From Xanthobacter dioxanivorans (GTDB lineage Bacteria; Pseudomonadota; Alphaproteobacteria; Rhizobiales; Xanthobacteraceae): 64,000 nucleotides of DNA. Of this stretch, positions 34,561 through 42,675 are shown piece after piece. The notes beneath the pieces were generated by a model that was not told the origin of the DNA, did no database searches, and worked only from the letters and a program-made list of their open reading frames with translations. How positions within the stretch are numbered: position 1 is the stretch's first letter; each line of letters opens with the position of its first letter. Both the position numbers and the translations under genes were made by a program. The stretch is from the NCBI RefSeq assembly GCF_016807805.1, contig NZ_CP063362.1:5002501-5066500 (forward strand), written 5' to 3'.

Positions 34561-35913
34561 TCACTTCGGCTGGAGGCTCGGCGGGCTTGGGGCCTCCCCC
34601 ATGGCGGCAGCGAGGCGGGCGCCGATGGTTTCGGAGGCAGCGCGCACGGGATCGTCGGCAAGATGGGCATAGCGCGCCGTGGTGGCCGCCTGAGCGTGCC
34701 CCAGGAGCTTTCCGATCATGTGGAGGCCAAGCCCCGCGCCGGCGCCGATTGATGCGTGGGTATGGCGGAGGTCATGGAGCCGGACAGTTGCCCGCTCCAC
34801 CACCACCGACCGGCCCGCCCGATCCACCAGCGGCCCGCCATCGGGGCCGCGCTTTTCCACTGTCTCGACAAAGCCGGCCCGCCGGGACACCAGCGCCCAC
34901 GGCCGTTGCAAATCGGCGCGGGGCTTTTTCGGATCCTCGCCGGCAATGACGAAATCGCCGATCCGCGGCAGGCTTGCGAGGATGGCGAGGGCCGGCGCGT
35001 TGAGGACAACGGCCTTTTTCCCCGTTTTGGAATCGGGGAGGAGAAGCAGTCCGCGCTCGATGTCGACATGGGTCCATTTCAGGTGGAGGATTTCCCGAAG
35101 GCGGGCGCCGGTGAAGATGAGCAATCGCAGGGCTGCTGCGGCGTGGGGGGCGATGCGCGCGCGGCGGTTCTCTTCCTTGGGTGCGTGCTTCGCCTTCGCG
35201 TCCGGACGTGGCTCCCACGGCACGCCATCGGTTTCAGCCTCCCGGATCGCGGCGCCGAGGCGCTCGAGCTGCTCGCTGCTGAGAAATGTCTCGCGCCGTT
35301 CCTCCCGGAACTTCTCAATGCCGACGCCGGGGTTATGGCCCTTCGGCACCATCTTGACGCGGGCCGCCCAGGCGAAGGCCGAGGAGAGCGCGGCGATAGC
35401 CCGATTGGCGGCAATGGGGGCCTTCGCCCCGATGCGGCGGTGAAGCCGAGCCACGTCCGCCTCGGAGATCTGTGCGGCCTTGCGGGGGCCGATGGCGGGC
35501 AGGATGTGGTTTCGGAATAGCTCGGCATAGCCGGCGGCGGTGCGGGGCTTCTTCTTCGGATATGCCTCCTCGGCGAGGTACCGTTCCGCGATCTCCGCCA
35601 CCGTGGGCGCCGCCCTGGCGCCCGCCCGCTCGCCGGCCGGATCGCCACCGCGCCGCACCTCGGCGAGCACGTCGCGGGCCATGTTGCGCGCCTGATCGGG
35701 GGTCAACTCGCCATAGGGGCCGATCTTGAACCGCCGCTTGGCCACGCCACGCCCGCCACTGCCGGGCCGATATTCGACAACGAACGTCTTGAGGCCGGAG
35801 GGCATCACGCGCAGGCCGAAGCCCTTCAGGTCGGCGTCGTAGAACGTGCGCGCCGCTGCCACCGCCGGCAGGGCATCAATGCTTCGCTTCGTCAGGCGCA
35901 AGGCGTCAGCCAT
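34561..35913 (-). CDS. Tyrosine site-specific integrase
   Basis: 450 aa, phage/island integrase of the P4-like type. The N-terminal DUF4102 part (LTKRSIDALP ... FYDADLKGFGLRVMPSGLKT) is followed by a SAM-like core-binding domain (about 104-195) and the catalytic domain with R271 (GARLREI), H380 and R383 (LHDLRHTHAS), H406 (LLGHAQ) and the nucleophile Y415 (ARYAHL). All residues are present. It should recombine the 45-bp tRNA-His core found at both ends. I chose the ATG at 35913, where homology to the family begins. The tandem TGTCGCCACC repeat lies 30 bp upstream of the start, so integrase binding there could repress its own gene. Confidence 0.95.
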   Translation of the reverse strand: MADALRLTKRSIDALPAVAAARTFYDADLKGFGLRVMPSGLKTFVVEYRPGSGGRGVAKRRFKIGPYGELTPDQARNMARDVLAEVRRGGDPAGERAGARAAPTVAEIAERYLAEEAYPKKKPRTAAGYAELFRNHILPAIGPRKAAQISEADVARLHRRIGAKAPIAANRAIAALSSAFAWAARVKMVPKGHNPGVGIEKFREERRETFLSSEQLERLGAAIREAETDGVPWEPRPDAKAKHAPKEENRRARIAPHAAAALRLLIFTGARLREILHLKWTHVDIERGLLLLPDSKTGKKAVVLNAPALAILASLPRIGDFVIAGEDPKKPRADLQRPWALVSRRAGFVETVEKRGPDGGPLVDRAGRSVVVERATVRLHDLRHTHASIGAGAGLGLHMIGKLLGHAQAATTARYAHLADDPVRAASETIGARLAAAMGEAPSPPSLQPK

Positions 35914-35942
35914 GCATGGCCTCGTGGTTTGACAGAGAGATT

Positions 35943-35965
35943 TTGTCGCCACCCTGTCGCCACCG
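35943..35965 (+). repeat. Right arm-type repeat (two tandem TGTCGCCACC)
   Basis: Identical over 23 bp to 17728-17750 and in the same orientation. It lies between the integrase start and the attR core, 118 bp inside the core. Confidence 0.6.
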
Positions 35966-36082
35966 AAGACGCAAACCGCAGGCATCCACAGAAACGACCG
36001 TGCATCAAAACCCTATGAGAACACAGGGCTTGCGGCAATCCCGTGCATCAGCCTATATCGCCAGATATCCCATATATTCAGA

Positions 36083-36127
36083 CTGTGGAACCGGAGGTCG
36101 GTGGTTCGAGCCCACCCACCTGTACCA
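36083..36127 (+). repeat. attR: 45-bp copy of the tRNA-His 3' end
   Basis: Identical to 17614-17658 (CTGTGGAACC ... GTACCA). The sequence upstream is not a tRNA 5' half, so this is the displaced original 3' end and marks the right border of the element. Confidence 0.93.
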
Positions 36128-36493
36128 CCACAAGCCATTACCGCCACAAGTCATTCGAAAATCAGCGATATTTCCGCCAGGTCCTGCTGCGCCAGAGGCT
36201 GATGAGGCGCGAGTCGGTCGTCTGGTTGTTGCGACGAACCGCGACGGCAAGAAGGGACCGCCCCCACGGCCAGAGCCCTCCCCTCCAGGCTCGCCCCCCA
36301 AAGGCGGCGCGAGCGGGACATGGGAGCGGCAAGCCCAGGCTTGGGGACGAAGCGGCGCCATTGATGAGCGGCGCCACGGAATCGACACGCCCGCGCGCCG
36401 ATCGCCGCAGGCGCAGCATCGGCCACGTTGCGTTCAAGGCGAGGCGGCGGCGCTCCAGCCGTCTTCGGTGTGACGTCGGTATCGGACGAACCG
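36128..36493. other. Chromosomal intergenic region right of attR
   Basis: Originally the sequence downstream of tRNA-His. It separates attR from the stop of the first enolase-superfamily gene. No gene, RNA or clear terminator was recognised. Confidence 0.45.
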
Positions 36494-37633
36494 TCAGACG
36501 TAGCAGGGACCTTCGATGAGCGGGTGGGCGGCCAGGAACGCCTCATCCACCTCGATGCCGAGGCCCGGCCCCTCCCGGCATGTCACCGTCCCGTCGGAGG
36601 ACAGTTGGTAAGGCAGGCCGCAGACCTCGTCGCGGAACGGGTTGTGGTGGGCCACGTCCCCCTCGAAATAGCCGGGATTGCCCACCGCGCACATCAGATG
36701 CAGCGTCGCCACCATGTTGATGCCGGTGGCGGAGGTGTGCGGGTTCACCGAAAGCTTCCAGGCCGAGGCGAGGATGGCGATGCGGTGGCATTCGGTGATG
36801 CCCCCGGCCTTGGACAGGTCCGGCTGCACGAAGGAGACCGCCCCGTCCTCGATCAGGCGGGTGAACTCGAAGCGGGTGAAGTGGTTCTCCCCCGCCGCCA
36901 GGGCGACGGTGCCGAGCTTGGCGGCGTCGAGATAGCTGCGATAATCATGCGGCGGGAACGGCTCCTCGAACCAGCCCACCTTCGCCGCCTGATAGGCCGG
37001 CATCACCCGGCGCACGTCATCCAGCGAGCAGCCGGTATTGCCGTCCACCAGGATGTCGATGTCGTCACCCACGGCGGCACGCACCGCCTCGACCCGCGCG
37101 ATGTCGCGGGTGGGCGTGTCGCCGACGCGCAGCTTCAGCGCCCGGTAGCCCCGCGCCACATAGGATTGCGCCTCCTCAGCCAGCGCCGCCGGGTCCTGCC
37201 AGCCGAGCGAGATGCCGCCGGCATAGGCCTTGATCTTTCTCGGCGCGCCGCCGAGCAGGCGGTGGACCGGAGCGTTCATCACCTTGCCGCGGATGTCCCA
37301 CAGCGCGATGTCGAGCCCGCTCAGGGCGAGGGCGGCGGCGGCGCCCATGCCATGGCTGGCAAGCTGCATGCGGTAGACCTTCTGCCACACGCCCACCACG
37401 TCGAGGGCATCCATGCCCAGGACGAGCTCGGAGAGGGTGGTGTCGATGAGCTTTGCCACCGCGCCCGGGCAGCGGCCGTGGTGCGCCTCGCCCCAGCCGA
37501 CCACGCCCTCATCGGTCTCGACTCGCACCAGCACGGCATCACGCTTCACCGCCCGGCCGATGCCCAGGGTGACGTTCTTGCCTTCGGGCACGCGGAAGGA
37601 GACGGGGACGGCACGTACGGAGGCGATGCGCAT
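36494..37633 (-). CDS. Mandelate racemase/muconate lactonizing enzyme family protein (acid-sugar dehydratase type)
   Basis: 379 aa, enolase superfamily. The N-terminal capping domain has the usual GWGEAHHG; the barrel has K167 in ALKLRVG (K-x-R rather than K-x-K), metal ligands D197 (DGN), E223/E224 (FEEP) and E249 (GEN), and H299 (NPHTS). Such enzymes abstract the alpha-proton of a carboxylate and here most likely dehydrate an aldonate or aldarate to a 2-keto-3-deoxy acid. The substrate cannot be read from sequence. It is the last gene of a five-gene minus-strand operon and has a second, different enolase-superfamily enzyme three genes upstream. Confidence 0.9.
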   Translation of the reverse strand: MRIASVRAVPVSFRVPEGKNVTLGIGRAVKRDAVLVRVETDEGVVGWGEAHHGRCPGAVAKLIDTTLSELVLGMDALDVVGVWQKVYRMQLASHGMGAAAALALSGLDIALWDIRGKVMNAPVHRLLGGAPRKIKAYAGGISLGWQDPAALAEEAQSYVARGYRALKLRVGDTPTRDIARVEAVRAAVGDDIDILVDGNTGCSLDDVRRVMPAYQAAKVGWFEEPFPPHDYRSYLDAAKLGTVALAAGENHFTRFEFTRLIEDGAVSFVQPDLSKAGGITECHRIAILASAWKLSVNPHTSATGINMVATLHLMCAVGNPGYFEGDVAHHNPFRDEVCGLPYQLSSDGTVTCREGPGLGIEVDEAFLAAHPLIEGPCYV

Positions 37634-37673
37634 TGTGGTCTCTTGGCTCTCTCGGATTTCAGGCGCCGGAAGG

Positions 37674-38642
37674 TCAGGCGGCGGATTTGCGATAGTCGGG
37701 GTTCACGAGGTTTTCCGGCTCCTCGCCCGTGAGGATGCGCAGCACCTCCTGCGCGGCACCCATGCTCATGGCCCGCATGGAGGTGGCGGTGATGCCGGCC
37801 ACGTGCGGCGTCATGAGCAGGTTGGGCAGCGCGAACAGCGCGCTGTCGGCCGGCACCGGATGCACGTCGTAGACATCCGTTGCCGCCCCGGCGATGCGGC
37901 CGGCGGCGAGGGCATCGATCAGCGTCGCGGTGTCCACGATGGGGCCGCGCGCCGGGTTGATCAGCACCGCGTCCGGCTTCATCCGGCCGATGAGGTCGAC
38001 GCTCACGAGCCCGCGTGTGTCCGCCGTCAGCGGGCAGGCGATCACGATGGCGTCGCTCTCTTCGAACAGCGCGCCGAGGCTCGTCGCCTCAATGCCGTCC
38101 GGCGCCGCGCCGGAGCGGGAGGCGCCGAGTACCCGCATGCCGAAGCCCGCCTGCCCGATGGCCGCGACGCGCCGTCCAATGGCGCCGAGGCCGACGATGC
38201 CGAGGGTGGAGCCGGCGATCTCGCGGGTTCCGTCGCCCAGCGTCCGGGCCGGGTTCCAGCCGTCGGCCCGCAGCCTTGCGTCGATCCGCGCGATGGGCCG
38301 GCGCAGGTGGAACAGGGCCGAGAAGACGTATTCGGCGACCGTCTGGGTGTTGCTGCCCGGAAGGTTCGCCACCGGGATGCCGCGCGTGGTGGCCGCTGCG
38401 ACGGGGATGAAATCGAGCCCCACCCCGTGGCGGACCACCCCCTTGAGGTGGTCGGCGCCCTCGAACACGTCGTCCGGCAGCTTGGCGCGGACGATCACCG
38501 CATCCGCCACGCGGGTGTGGCGGCGCAGGGTATCGTCGGACGTGTCCACGCCGACGATGACCCGCGCATGCGGCGCAAGCAGCGCCGCGCCATCGGGGTG
38601 AAGGGCATTGGTGGCGAAGACGATGGGCCTGTCACTGGCCAT
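37674..38642 (-). CDS. D-isomer-specific 2-hydroxyacid dehydrogenase (PGDH/GRHPR type)
   Basis: 322 aa, NAD(P)-dependent. Substrate domain at the ends, with VRHGVGLDFIPV; Rossmann domain with LGIVGLGAIGRRVA; the catalytic Arg lies in LINPARGPIVD, and the expected Glu and His lie in TDVYDVHPVP (where the usual E is V/Y-shifted) and MTPHVAGIT. It interconverts 2-hydroxy and 2-keto acids in the cytoplasm. The ATG at 38642 overlaps the stop of the FAH-family gene by 11 bases, so the two are coupled. In this operon it may reduce or produce a 2-keto acid intermediate of acid-sugar breakdown. Confidence 0.9.
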   Translation of the reverse strand: MASDRPIVFATNALHPDGAALLAPHARVIVGVDTSDDTLRRHTRVADAVIVRAKLPDDVFEGADHLKGVVRHGVGLDFIPVAAATTRGIPVANLPGSNTQTVAEYVFSALFHLRRPIARIDARLRADGWNPARTLGDGTREIAGSTLGIVGLGAIGRRVAAIGQAGFGMRVLGASRSGAAPDGIEATSLGALFEESDAIVIACPLTADTRGLVSVDLIGRMKPDAVLINPARGPIVDTATLIDALAAGRIAGAATDVYDVHPVPADSALFALPNLLMTPHVAGITATSMRAMSMGAAQEVLRILTGEEPENLVNPDYRKSAA

Positions 38643-39534
38643 AGGGGGCGCCCTCCGCGATGGGATTGACCAGGGTCCCGAGCCCCTCGATGCGTGCCCG
38701 CACCACGGTTCCGGGCCTGAGCCAGGCCGGCGGCTTGCGCATGCCGGCAACGCCGGCCGGCGTGCCGGTGGCGATCATGTCGCCGGGCTCGAGCGGCTGC
38801 GTGTGTGAAAGGTGGGAGACGAGGTCGGCCACGTCAAAGACGAGGTTGGAGGAGATGCCCTCCTGCAGCCGCGCGCCGTCGACCTCAAGGGAGAGGGCGA
38901 GGGCGTGCGGGTCGGTGATCTCGTCGGCGGTGGCGAGGAACGGGCCGAGCGGCCCGAAGGTCGGCAGGTTCTTGCCACGGGCGAAGCCGCCGTCGCGCTT
39001 GATCATCTCGCTGGCGCTGATGTCATTGAAGACCGCATAGGCGGCGACAAAGGACAGGGCTTCCGCGCGCCCGACCTTGTCCGCCCGCCGGCCGATCACC
39101 GCGGCGATCTCCACCTCGTAGGTGCAGCCGCCGATGTCCGGCGGCAGGAGGATGGGCGCGCCCGGACCGACCACGGTGGAGGCCTGCTTCATGAACAGCA
39201 CCGGCTCGGCCGGCGGGGCCATGCCCCGCTCCGCCAGCGCGTCGCGATAATTGAATGCGAGGGCATAGATGCGTGCCGGCACATAGGGTGCCAGCAGCTC
39301 GACCTCCGACAGGGGAAGGCGGGCGGCATCGGCGAGGCCATGGGTGGCGATGCGCGCGGCGGCCACGTCGAGGCCGCCGCGGATCAGCGCGTGCATGTCC
39401 GGCGCGGTGCCGGCGAGCGCGCCGGCCATGACCGGATGGGCGAGGTCGAAGACCGCGTCCCCGGCGCCCGCGCCGTCACCCTGGAGCACGCCGGCGCGGT
39501 CTTCGCCGGCATGGCGGAAGCTGACGAAGCGCAT
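38632..39534 (-). CDS. Fumarylacetoacetate hydrolase (FAH) family protein
   Basis: 300 aa. A short N-terminal domain is followed by the FAH fold: IYALAFNYRDAL, FMKQASTVVGPG, the metal-binding EVE in CTYEVEIAAVIGR and a further acidic residue in VFNDISASEM; closing TGTPAGVAGMRKPPAWLRPG is diagnostic. Family members hydrolyse C-C bonds of diketo acids or isomerise/decarboxylate 2-keto-3-deoxy acids. Next to two dehydratase-type enzymes, a 2,4-diketo-3-deoxy-sugar-acid hydrolase role is plausible. It lies three bases after the stop of the preceding enolase-superfamily gene. Confidence 0.9.
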   Translation of the reverse strand: MRFVSFRHAGEDRAGVLQGDGAGAGDAVFDLAHPVMAGALAGTAPDMHALIRGGLDVAAARIATHGLADAARLPLSEVELLAPYVPARIYALAFNYRDALAERGMAPPAEPVLFMKQASTVVGPGAPILLPPDIGGCTYEVEIAAVIGRRADKVGRAEALSFVAAYAVFNDISASEMIKRDGGFARGKNLPTFGPLGPFLATADEITDPHALALSLEVDGARLQEGISSNLVFDVADLVSHLSHTQPLEPGDMIATGTPAGVAGMRKPPAWLRPGTVVRARIEGLGTLVNPIAEGAPYGQ

Positions 39535-39537
39535 GGC

Positions 39538-40680
39538 TCAGGCCACCCGGTAGCGGTCGATGACGGAGCGGTCGATCTCGATGCCGAGGCCGGGGCCGGT
39601 GGGGATCTTCACCCGGCCGCGCTCCTGCACGATGGGCTCCTTGGCGAGATGGTCGCGGAAGGGGTTCTCGCACTGCTCGAACTCCAGCAGCGGCTCGAAC
39701 GGGAACAGGCTCGGCGGCTGGTCGGCCAGGGAGCCGAGGAAGTGCAGCGTGGCGGCGATGCCCACCGCCGAGCCCCAGGCGTGAGGCACGCACTCGACGC
39801 CATGGGTGGAGGCGAGGGCCGCGATCTTCTTGCATTCGGACAGGCCGCCGGCGGCGCACACGTCCGGCTGCACGATGTCCATGGCCTTGCGCACGATGGC
39901 GTCGCGGAAGCCCCAGCGGGTGAACTCGTTCTCGCCGCCGGCCACCGCCATGTCGAGGGCGCGCGCCACCTCCACGTAGCCGTCGATGTCCTCGGGCGAG
40001 ATGGGCTCCTCGAACCATTCCACGTCCAGTTCCTCGAGCTTGCGGCCAAGGCGGATGGCGACCGGCACGGAGAAGGCGTGGTTGGCGTCCACCATGAGGC
40101 GGATGTCCGGCCCGATGGCCTCGCGCACCGCCTTCACCCGCTCATAGTCCTTGGTGATGTTGCCGAGGCCGATCTTCATCTTGACGGCCTTGAAGCCCTC
40201 ATCCACGTAGCCGACCGCCTCCTCGACCGCCTCCTCCACCAGCCGCTCGAAATCGATGAAGTAGAGGCCGGTCGCGTAGCAATCGACCTCGGTGCGGAAG
40301 GCGCCGCCGAGCAGCTTGTGCACCGGCTTGCCGCAGCTCTTGCCGATGATGTCCCACAAAGCGATGTCGATGCCGCTGATGGCGGCGATCGACATGCCCT
40401 TGTTCCCGTAGTCCTTGATGCGGTTGTAGAGGTCCTCCCAGATGACCTCCACGTCGAACGGGTCGCGGCCGAGGATGCGCGGGCCGAACTGGGTCTCGAT
40501 GAAGGCCTTGGCCACGGCCGAGGGGCCGTAGCACTCGCCCCAGCCGACGATGCCGTCGGCGGTCTCGATCTCGACCAGGCAGGTGCCGCGGGTCTTGTAG
40601 AGCCACCCCCGCGAGGAGGTGAAAGGCTTCTCCACGGGGGCCGACATGACATGGGCCCGGACGCTCTTGATGACGCTCAC
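39538..40680 (-). CDS. Mandelate racemase/muconate lactonizing enzyme family protein, second type
   Basis: 380 aa, enolase superfamily. GWGECYGPS in the cap; barrel with K167 and K169 (KMKIG), D198 and N200 (DANHAF), E224/E225 (FEEP), E250 (GEN) and H300 (PHAWGS), the complete K-x-K plus His arrangement of acid-sugar dehydratases and racemases. It differs clearly from the enzyme at 36494-37633, so the operon encodes two separate enolase-type steps or two stereo-specificities. It is followed immediately by the FAH-family gene. Substrate unknown. Confidence 0.91.
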   Translation of the reverse strand: MSVIKSVRAHVMSAPVEKPFTSSRGWLYKTRGTCLVEIETADGIVGWGECYGPSAVAKAFIETQFGPRILGRDPFDVEVIWEDLYNRIKDYGNKGMSIAAISGIDIALWDIIGKSCGKPVHKLLGGAFRTEVDCYATGLYFIDFERLVEEAVEEAVGYVDEGFKAVKMKIGLGNITKDYERVKAVREAIGPDIRLMVDANHAFSVPVAIRLGRKLEELDVEWFEEPISPEDIDGYVEVARALDMAVAGGENEFTRWGFRDAIVRKAMDIVQPDVCAAGGLSECKKIAALASTHGVECVPHAWGSAVGIAATLHFLGSLADQPPSLFPFEPLLEFEQCENPFRDHLAKEPIVQERGRVKIPTGPGLGIEIDRSVIDRYRVA

Positions 40681-40739
40681 GACGCGCTCTTTCTGCTGGG
40701 AACGGGAGGAGGCGCGGCAAGCCGCACCTTCGTTTCGTC

Positions 40740-40762
40740 ATGCCCCGGCTTGTCCGGGGCAT
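40740..40762. repeat. REP-like palindrome between operon genes
   Basis: ATGCCCCGG-CTTGT-CCGGGGCAT, a perfect 9-bp stem, in the 167-bp gap between the solute-binding protein gene and the enolase gene. The exact inverse occurs at 55367-55389 and a variant at 55308-55330, so it is a dispersed chromosomal palindrome. It may also limit read-through from the abundant solute-binding protein mRNA. Confidence 0.75.
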
Positions 40763-40847
40763 CTACTTTGCCGCTTGCTCGGTGCCTCCATCCGGGGCCC
40801 GCCCGGCCCCGCCGGGGGATGACCGCAGTCCGAGGGTGCGCTTTCGG

Positions 40848-41813
40848 CTAGTCGGCGCCCTTGAACACCTGGCTTGCCACCGCGTTCAGCGACTTCTGCA
40901 CGGCGTTCACCTCCTGATCGAGGGCGTCGCCGGTGAGGTCGTCGACCAGCACGCCGTTCTCGGCCGCGAAGGTCTTGAAGCGGGGGTCCTGGATCGCCTT
41001 GCGGAACGCATCGACCAGGGTCTTGCGCACCTCCGGCGGGATCTTGGCGGGGGCGACGATGTAGGCCATCTGCACCACCGGGCCGAAGGGGAAGACGTCG
41101 TAGCCCTTCTCCTTCATGGTCGGCACGTCGGGGAAGACGGACAGGCGCTGGTTGTCGAACACGGCGATCGGCCTCACCTGGCCGGCCTTGATCTGGGCGA
41201 TGCTCTCGGAGGGTTTCAGCACGGCCGCGTCGATCTGGCCGCCGGCGAGGTCGGTGATGACCTTGGCGCCGCCCGGGTAGGGCACGTTCACATAGTCCAC
41301 GCCCGCGGCCTTGGCCGACATGGTCGCGAAGATGTGGTTGATGTTGTAGGTGCCCGGCGTGCCGATGGTCACCTTGCCGGGATTCGCCTTCATCTGCGCG
41401 ACGAAGGCCTCCACGTCCTTCGGGCCGTCGGTCTTCACCAGCAGCATCAACGGATCGCTGGAGACGCGGGCGATGCCGGTGAACTGGTCGTTGCGCAGGG
41501 GCGTCTTGTTCTGCGCGATCATGGAGAGGGTGGACGAGGTGCCCATTCCGAGGGTGTAGCCGTCCGGCGTCGCGCTCGCGACGCGGCCCATGCCGATGGT
41601 GCCGGTGCCGCCGGGCACGTTGTCGACGATGATGCGCACGCCGTTCTCGGCGAGGATGGGCGCCAGCATGCGTGCGGCGATGTCGTTGGAGCCGCCGGAG
41701 TTCCACGGAACGATGAGCCGCACCTCGCGGCTCGGGAACTTGTCCTGCGCGGCGGCGCTCCCCGCCGCGGCGAGAAGGACCGCCCCCAAAGCGAGGGCAA
41801 GGCTGTGCTTCAT
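40848..41813 (-). CDS. Tripartite tricarboxylate transporter (TctC/Bug) solute-binding protein
   Basis: 321 aa periplasmic protein. Signal peptide MKHSLALALGAVLLAAAGSA with cleavage around AAAQDK. The Bug-type ligand loops are present: REVRLIVPWNSGGSNDIAARMLA, VDNVPGGTGTIGMG, and the MKEKGYDV region of the C-terminal lobe. It would present a carboxylate, here probably an acid sugar or its degradation product, to a TctAB-type membrane unit, which is not encoded in the window. First gene of the operon, divergent from GntR. The ATG at 41813 starts the signal peptide; a longer frame does not fit. Confidence 0.93.
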   Translation of the reverse strand: MKHSLALALGAVLLAAAGSAAAQDKFPSREVRLIVPWNSGGSNDIAARMLAPILAENGVRIIVDNVPGGTGTIGMGRVASATPDGYTLGMGTSSTLSMIAQNKTPLRNDQFTGIARVSSDPLMLLVKTDGPKDVEAFVAQMKANPGKVTIGTPGTYNINHIFATMSAKAAGVDYVNVPYPGGAKVITDLAGGQIDAAVLKPSESIAQIKAGQVRPIAVFDNQRLSVFPDVPTMKEKGYDVFPFGPVVQMAYIVAPAKIPPEVRKTLVDAFRKAIQDPRFKTFAAENGVLVDDLTGDALDQEVNAVQKSLNAVASQVFKGAD

Positions 41814-41835
41814 CGGCGTTTCTCCCTTTTGTTGT

Positions 41836-41847
41836 TTGTTATAACAA
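41836..41847. promoter_or_regulatory. Candidate GntR operator
   Basis: A perfect 12-bp palindrome TTGTTATAACAA in the 85-bp gap between the solute-binding protein gene and the GntR gene. FadR/FCD-type regulators commonly bind such AT-centred dyads, so this could control both directions. Confidence 0.6.
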
Positions 41848-41898
41848 GCGACATATAACCTCCTTGTCAACGCCCTTTTCAGGTGCTCCCCTTGGGCA

Positions 41899-42612
41899 AT
41901 GGAGGCGAATGTGAACGTGGCCGATCAGAATCTCTCGCGGATCGCCCGCGAGCCGCTGTGGGACCGCGCCCATGCGCAGTTGCGCGAGGCGCTGCTCGCC
42001 GGCCGGTTCGAGCCGGGCAGCGCCCTGGTGCTGCGCCAGCTCGCGGAGACCTTCGGCACCTCCATCACGCCGGTGCGCGATGCGCTCTCTCGGCTGGTGG
42101 CGCAGGGAGTTCTGGAACAGGGGGCGCGCAATTCCGCCCTCGTGCCGGACCTCAGGAAGAGCGCGCTGCTCGACATCATGGTGGTGCGCAGCGAGCTGGA
42201 AGGCCGTGCCACGCGGGAGGCCACGCTGAAGGCGATGCCTGCCGACATCGACGCGCTGGATGCTCTCCTGGGCGAGATGCGGGGGATGATCGGCCGGCGG
42301 GAGCTCGACGCCTATCTCGACGTCCACCGCCGCTTTCATTTCGGCATCTATGCCCTCGCCGGCATCCCGATCCTCAATGAGATGATCGAGAATCTCTGGC
42401 TCAGGTGCGGGCCGATCCTGTCCTTCGTCGTGCCCGAATACGTGGTCTCGCTGAAGGGCACCGACCATCATCGGGCGGCGCTGGACGCCATGCGCCGCAA
42501 GGACGGGGCAGCCGCCGAGGCGGAGATCGTCGCCGACATCGAGGAGGCCGGGCGCTATCTCCTCGGCCTCGCCGACCCGGCCGGGCGCATCCGTCGGCGC
42601 AAGCTCCCCTGA
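41899..42612 (+). CDS. GntR-family (FCD domain) transcriptional regulator
   Basis: 237 aa. N-terminal winged helix (about 20-80) with GRFEPGSALVLRQLAETFGTSITPVRDALSRLVAQGVLEQ; C-terminal FCD domain (about 90-220) with the metal/ligand pocket residues in VRSELEGRATREA, HRRFHFGIYALAG and DHHRAALDAMRRKD. It most likely represses the divergent acid-sugar operon and releases DNA when a pathway acid binds. Two ATG codons lie close together at the start; the annotated one is the first. Confidence 0.92.
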   Translation: MEANVNVADQNLSRIAREPLWDRAHAQLREALLAGRFEPGSALVLRQLAETFGTSITPVRDALSRLVAQGVLEQGARNSALVPDLRKSALLDIMVVRSELEGRATREATLKAMPADIDALDALLGEMRGMIGRRELDAYLDVHRRFHFGIYALAGIPILNEMIENLWLRCGPILSFVVPEYVVSLKGTDHHRAALDAMRRKDGAAAEAEIVADIEEAGRYLLGLADPAGRIRRRKLP

Positions 42613-42675
42613 TTCCACGCCGGAACCTCAACCGGCACAGGGGCTGCCGCAGGCGTCCGGAGCCATGCGGCGGCG

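Larger units (their letters stand above)
17614..36127. mobile_element. Integrative element in tRNA-His (defence island / phage satellite-like)
   Basis: About 18.5 kb bounded by 45-bp direct repeats of the tRNA-His 3' end, with a tyrosine integrase at the right end. Cargo in order: STAND NTPase, serine recombinase, a small protein, a leftward five-gene operon, XRE regulator, HicB-like protein, an AT-rich unknown gene, AlpA-like DNA-binding protein, a 374-aa unknown, tail-assembly chaperone, tape measure, P-loop ATPase, a 1.4-kb noncoding segment and the integrase. No capsid, portal, terminase, lysis or conjugation gene is visible. This fits a phage satellite or reduced prophage carrying a defence gene better than an ICE. 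Confidence 0.9.

Noticed and set aside
36083..36127. A second tRNA-His gene
   Set aside because: Only the 3' 45 bases are present; the upstream sequence cannot form the acceptor, D or full anticodon stem. It is attR.
17614..36127. Complete prophage or ICE
   Set aside because: No capsid, portal, terminase, lysis, relaxase or type IV secretion genes were found.
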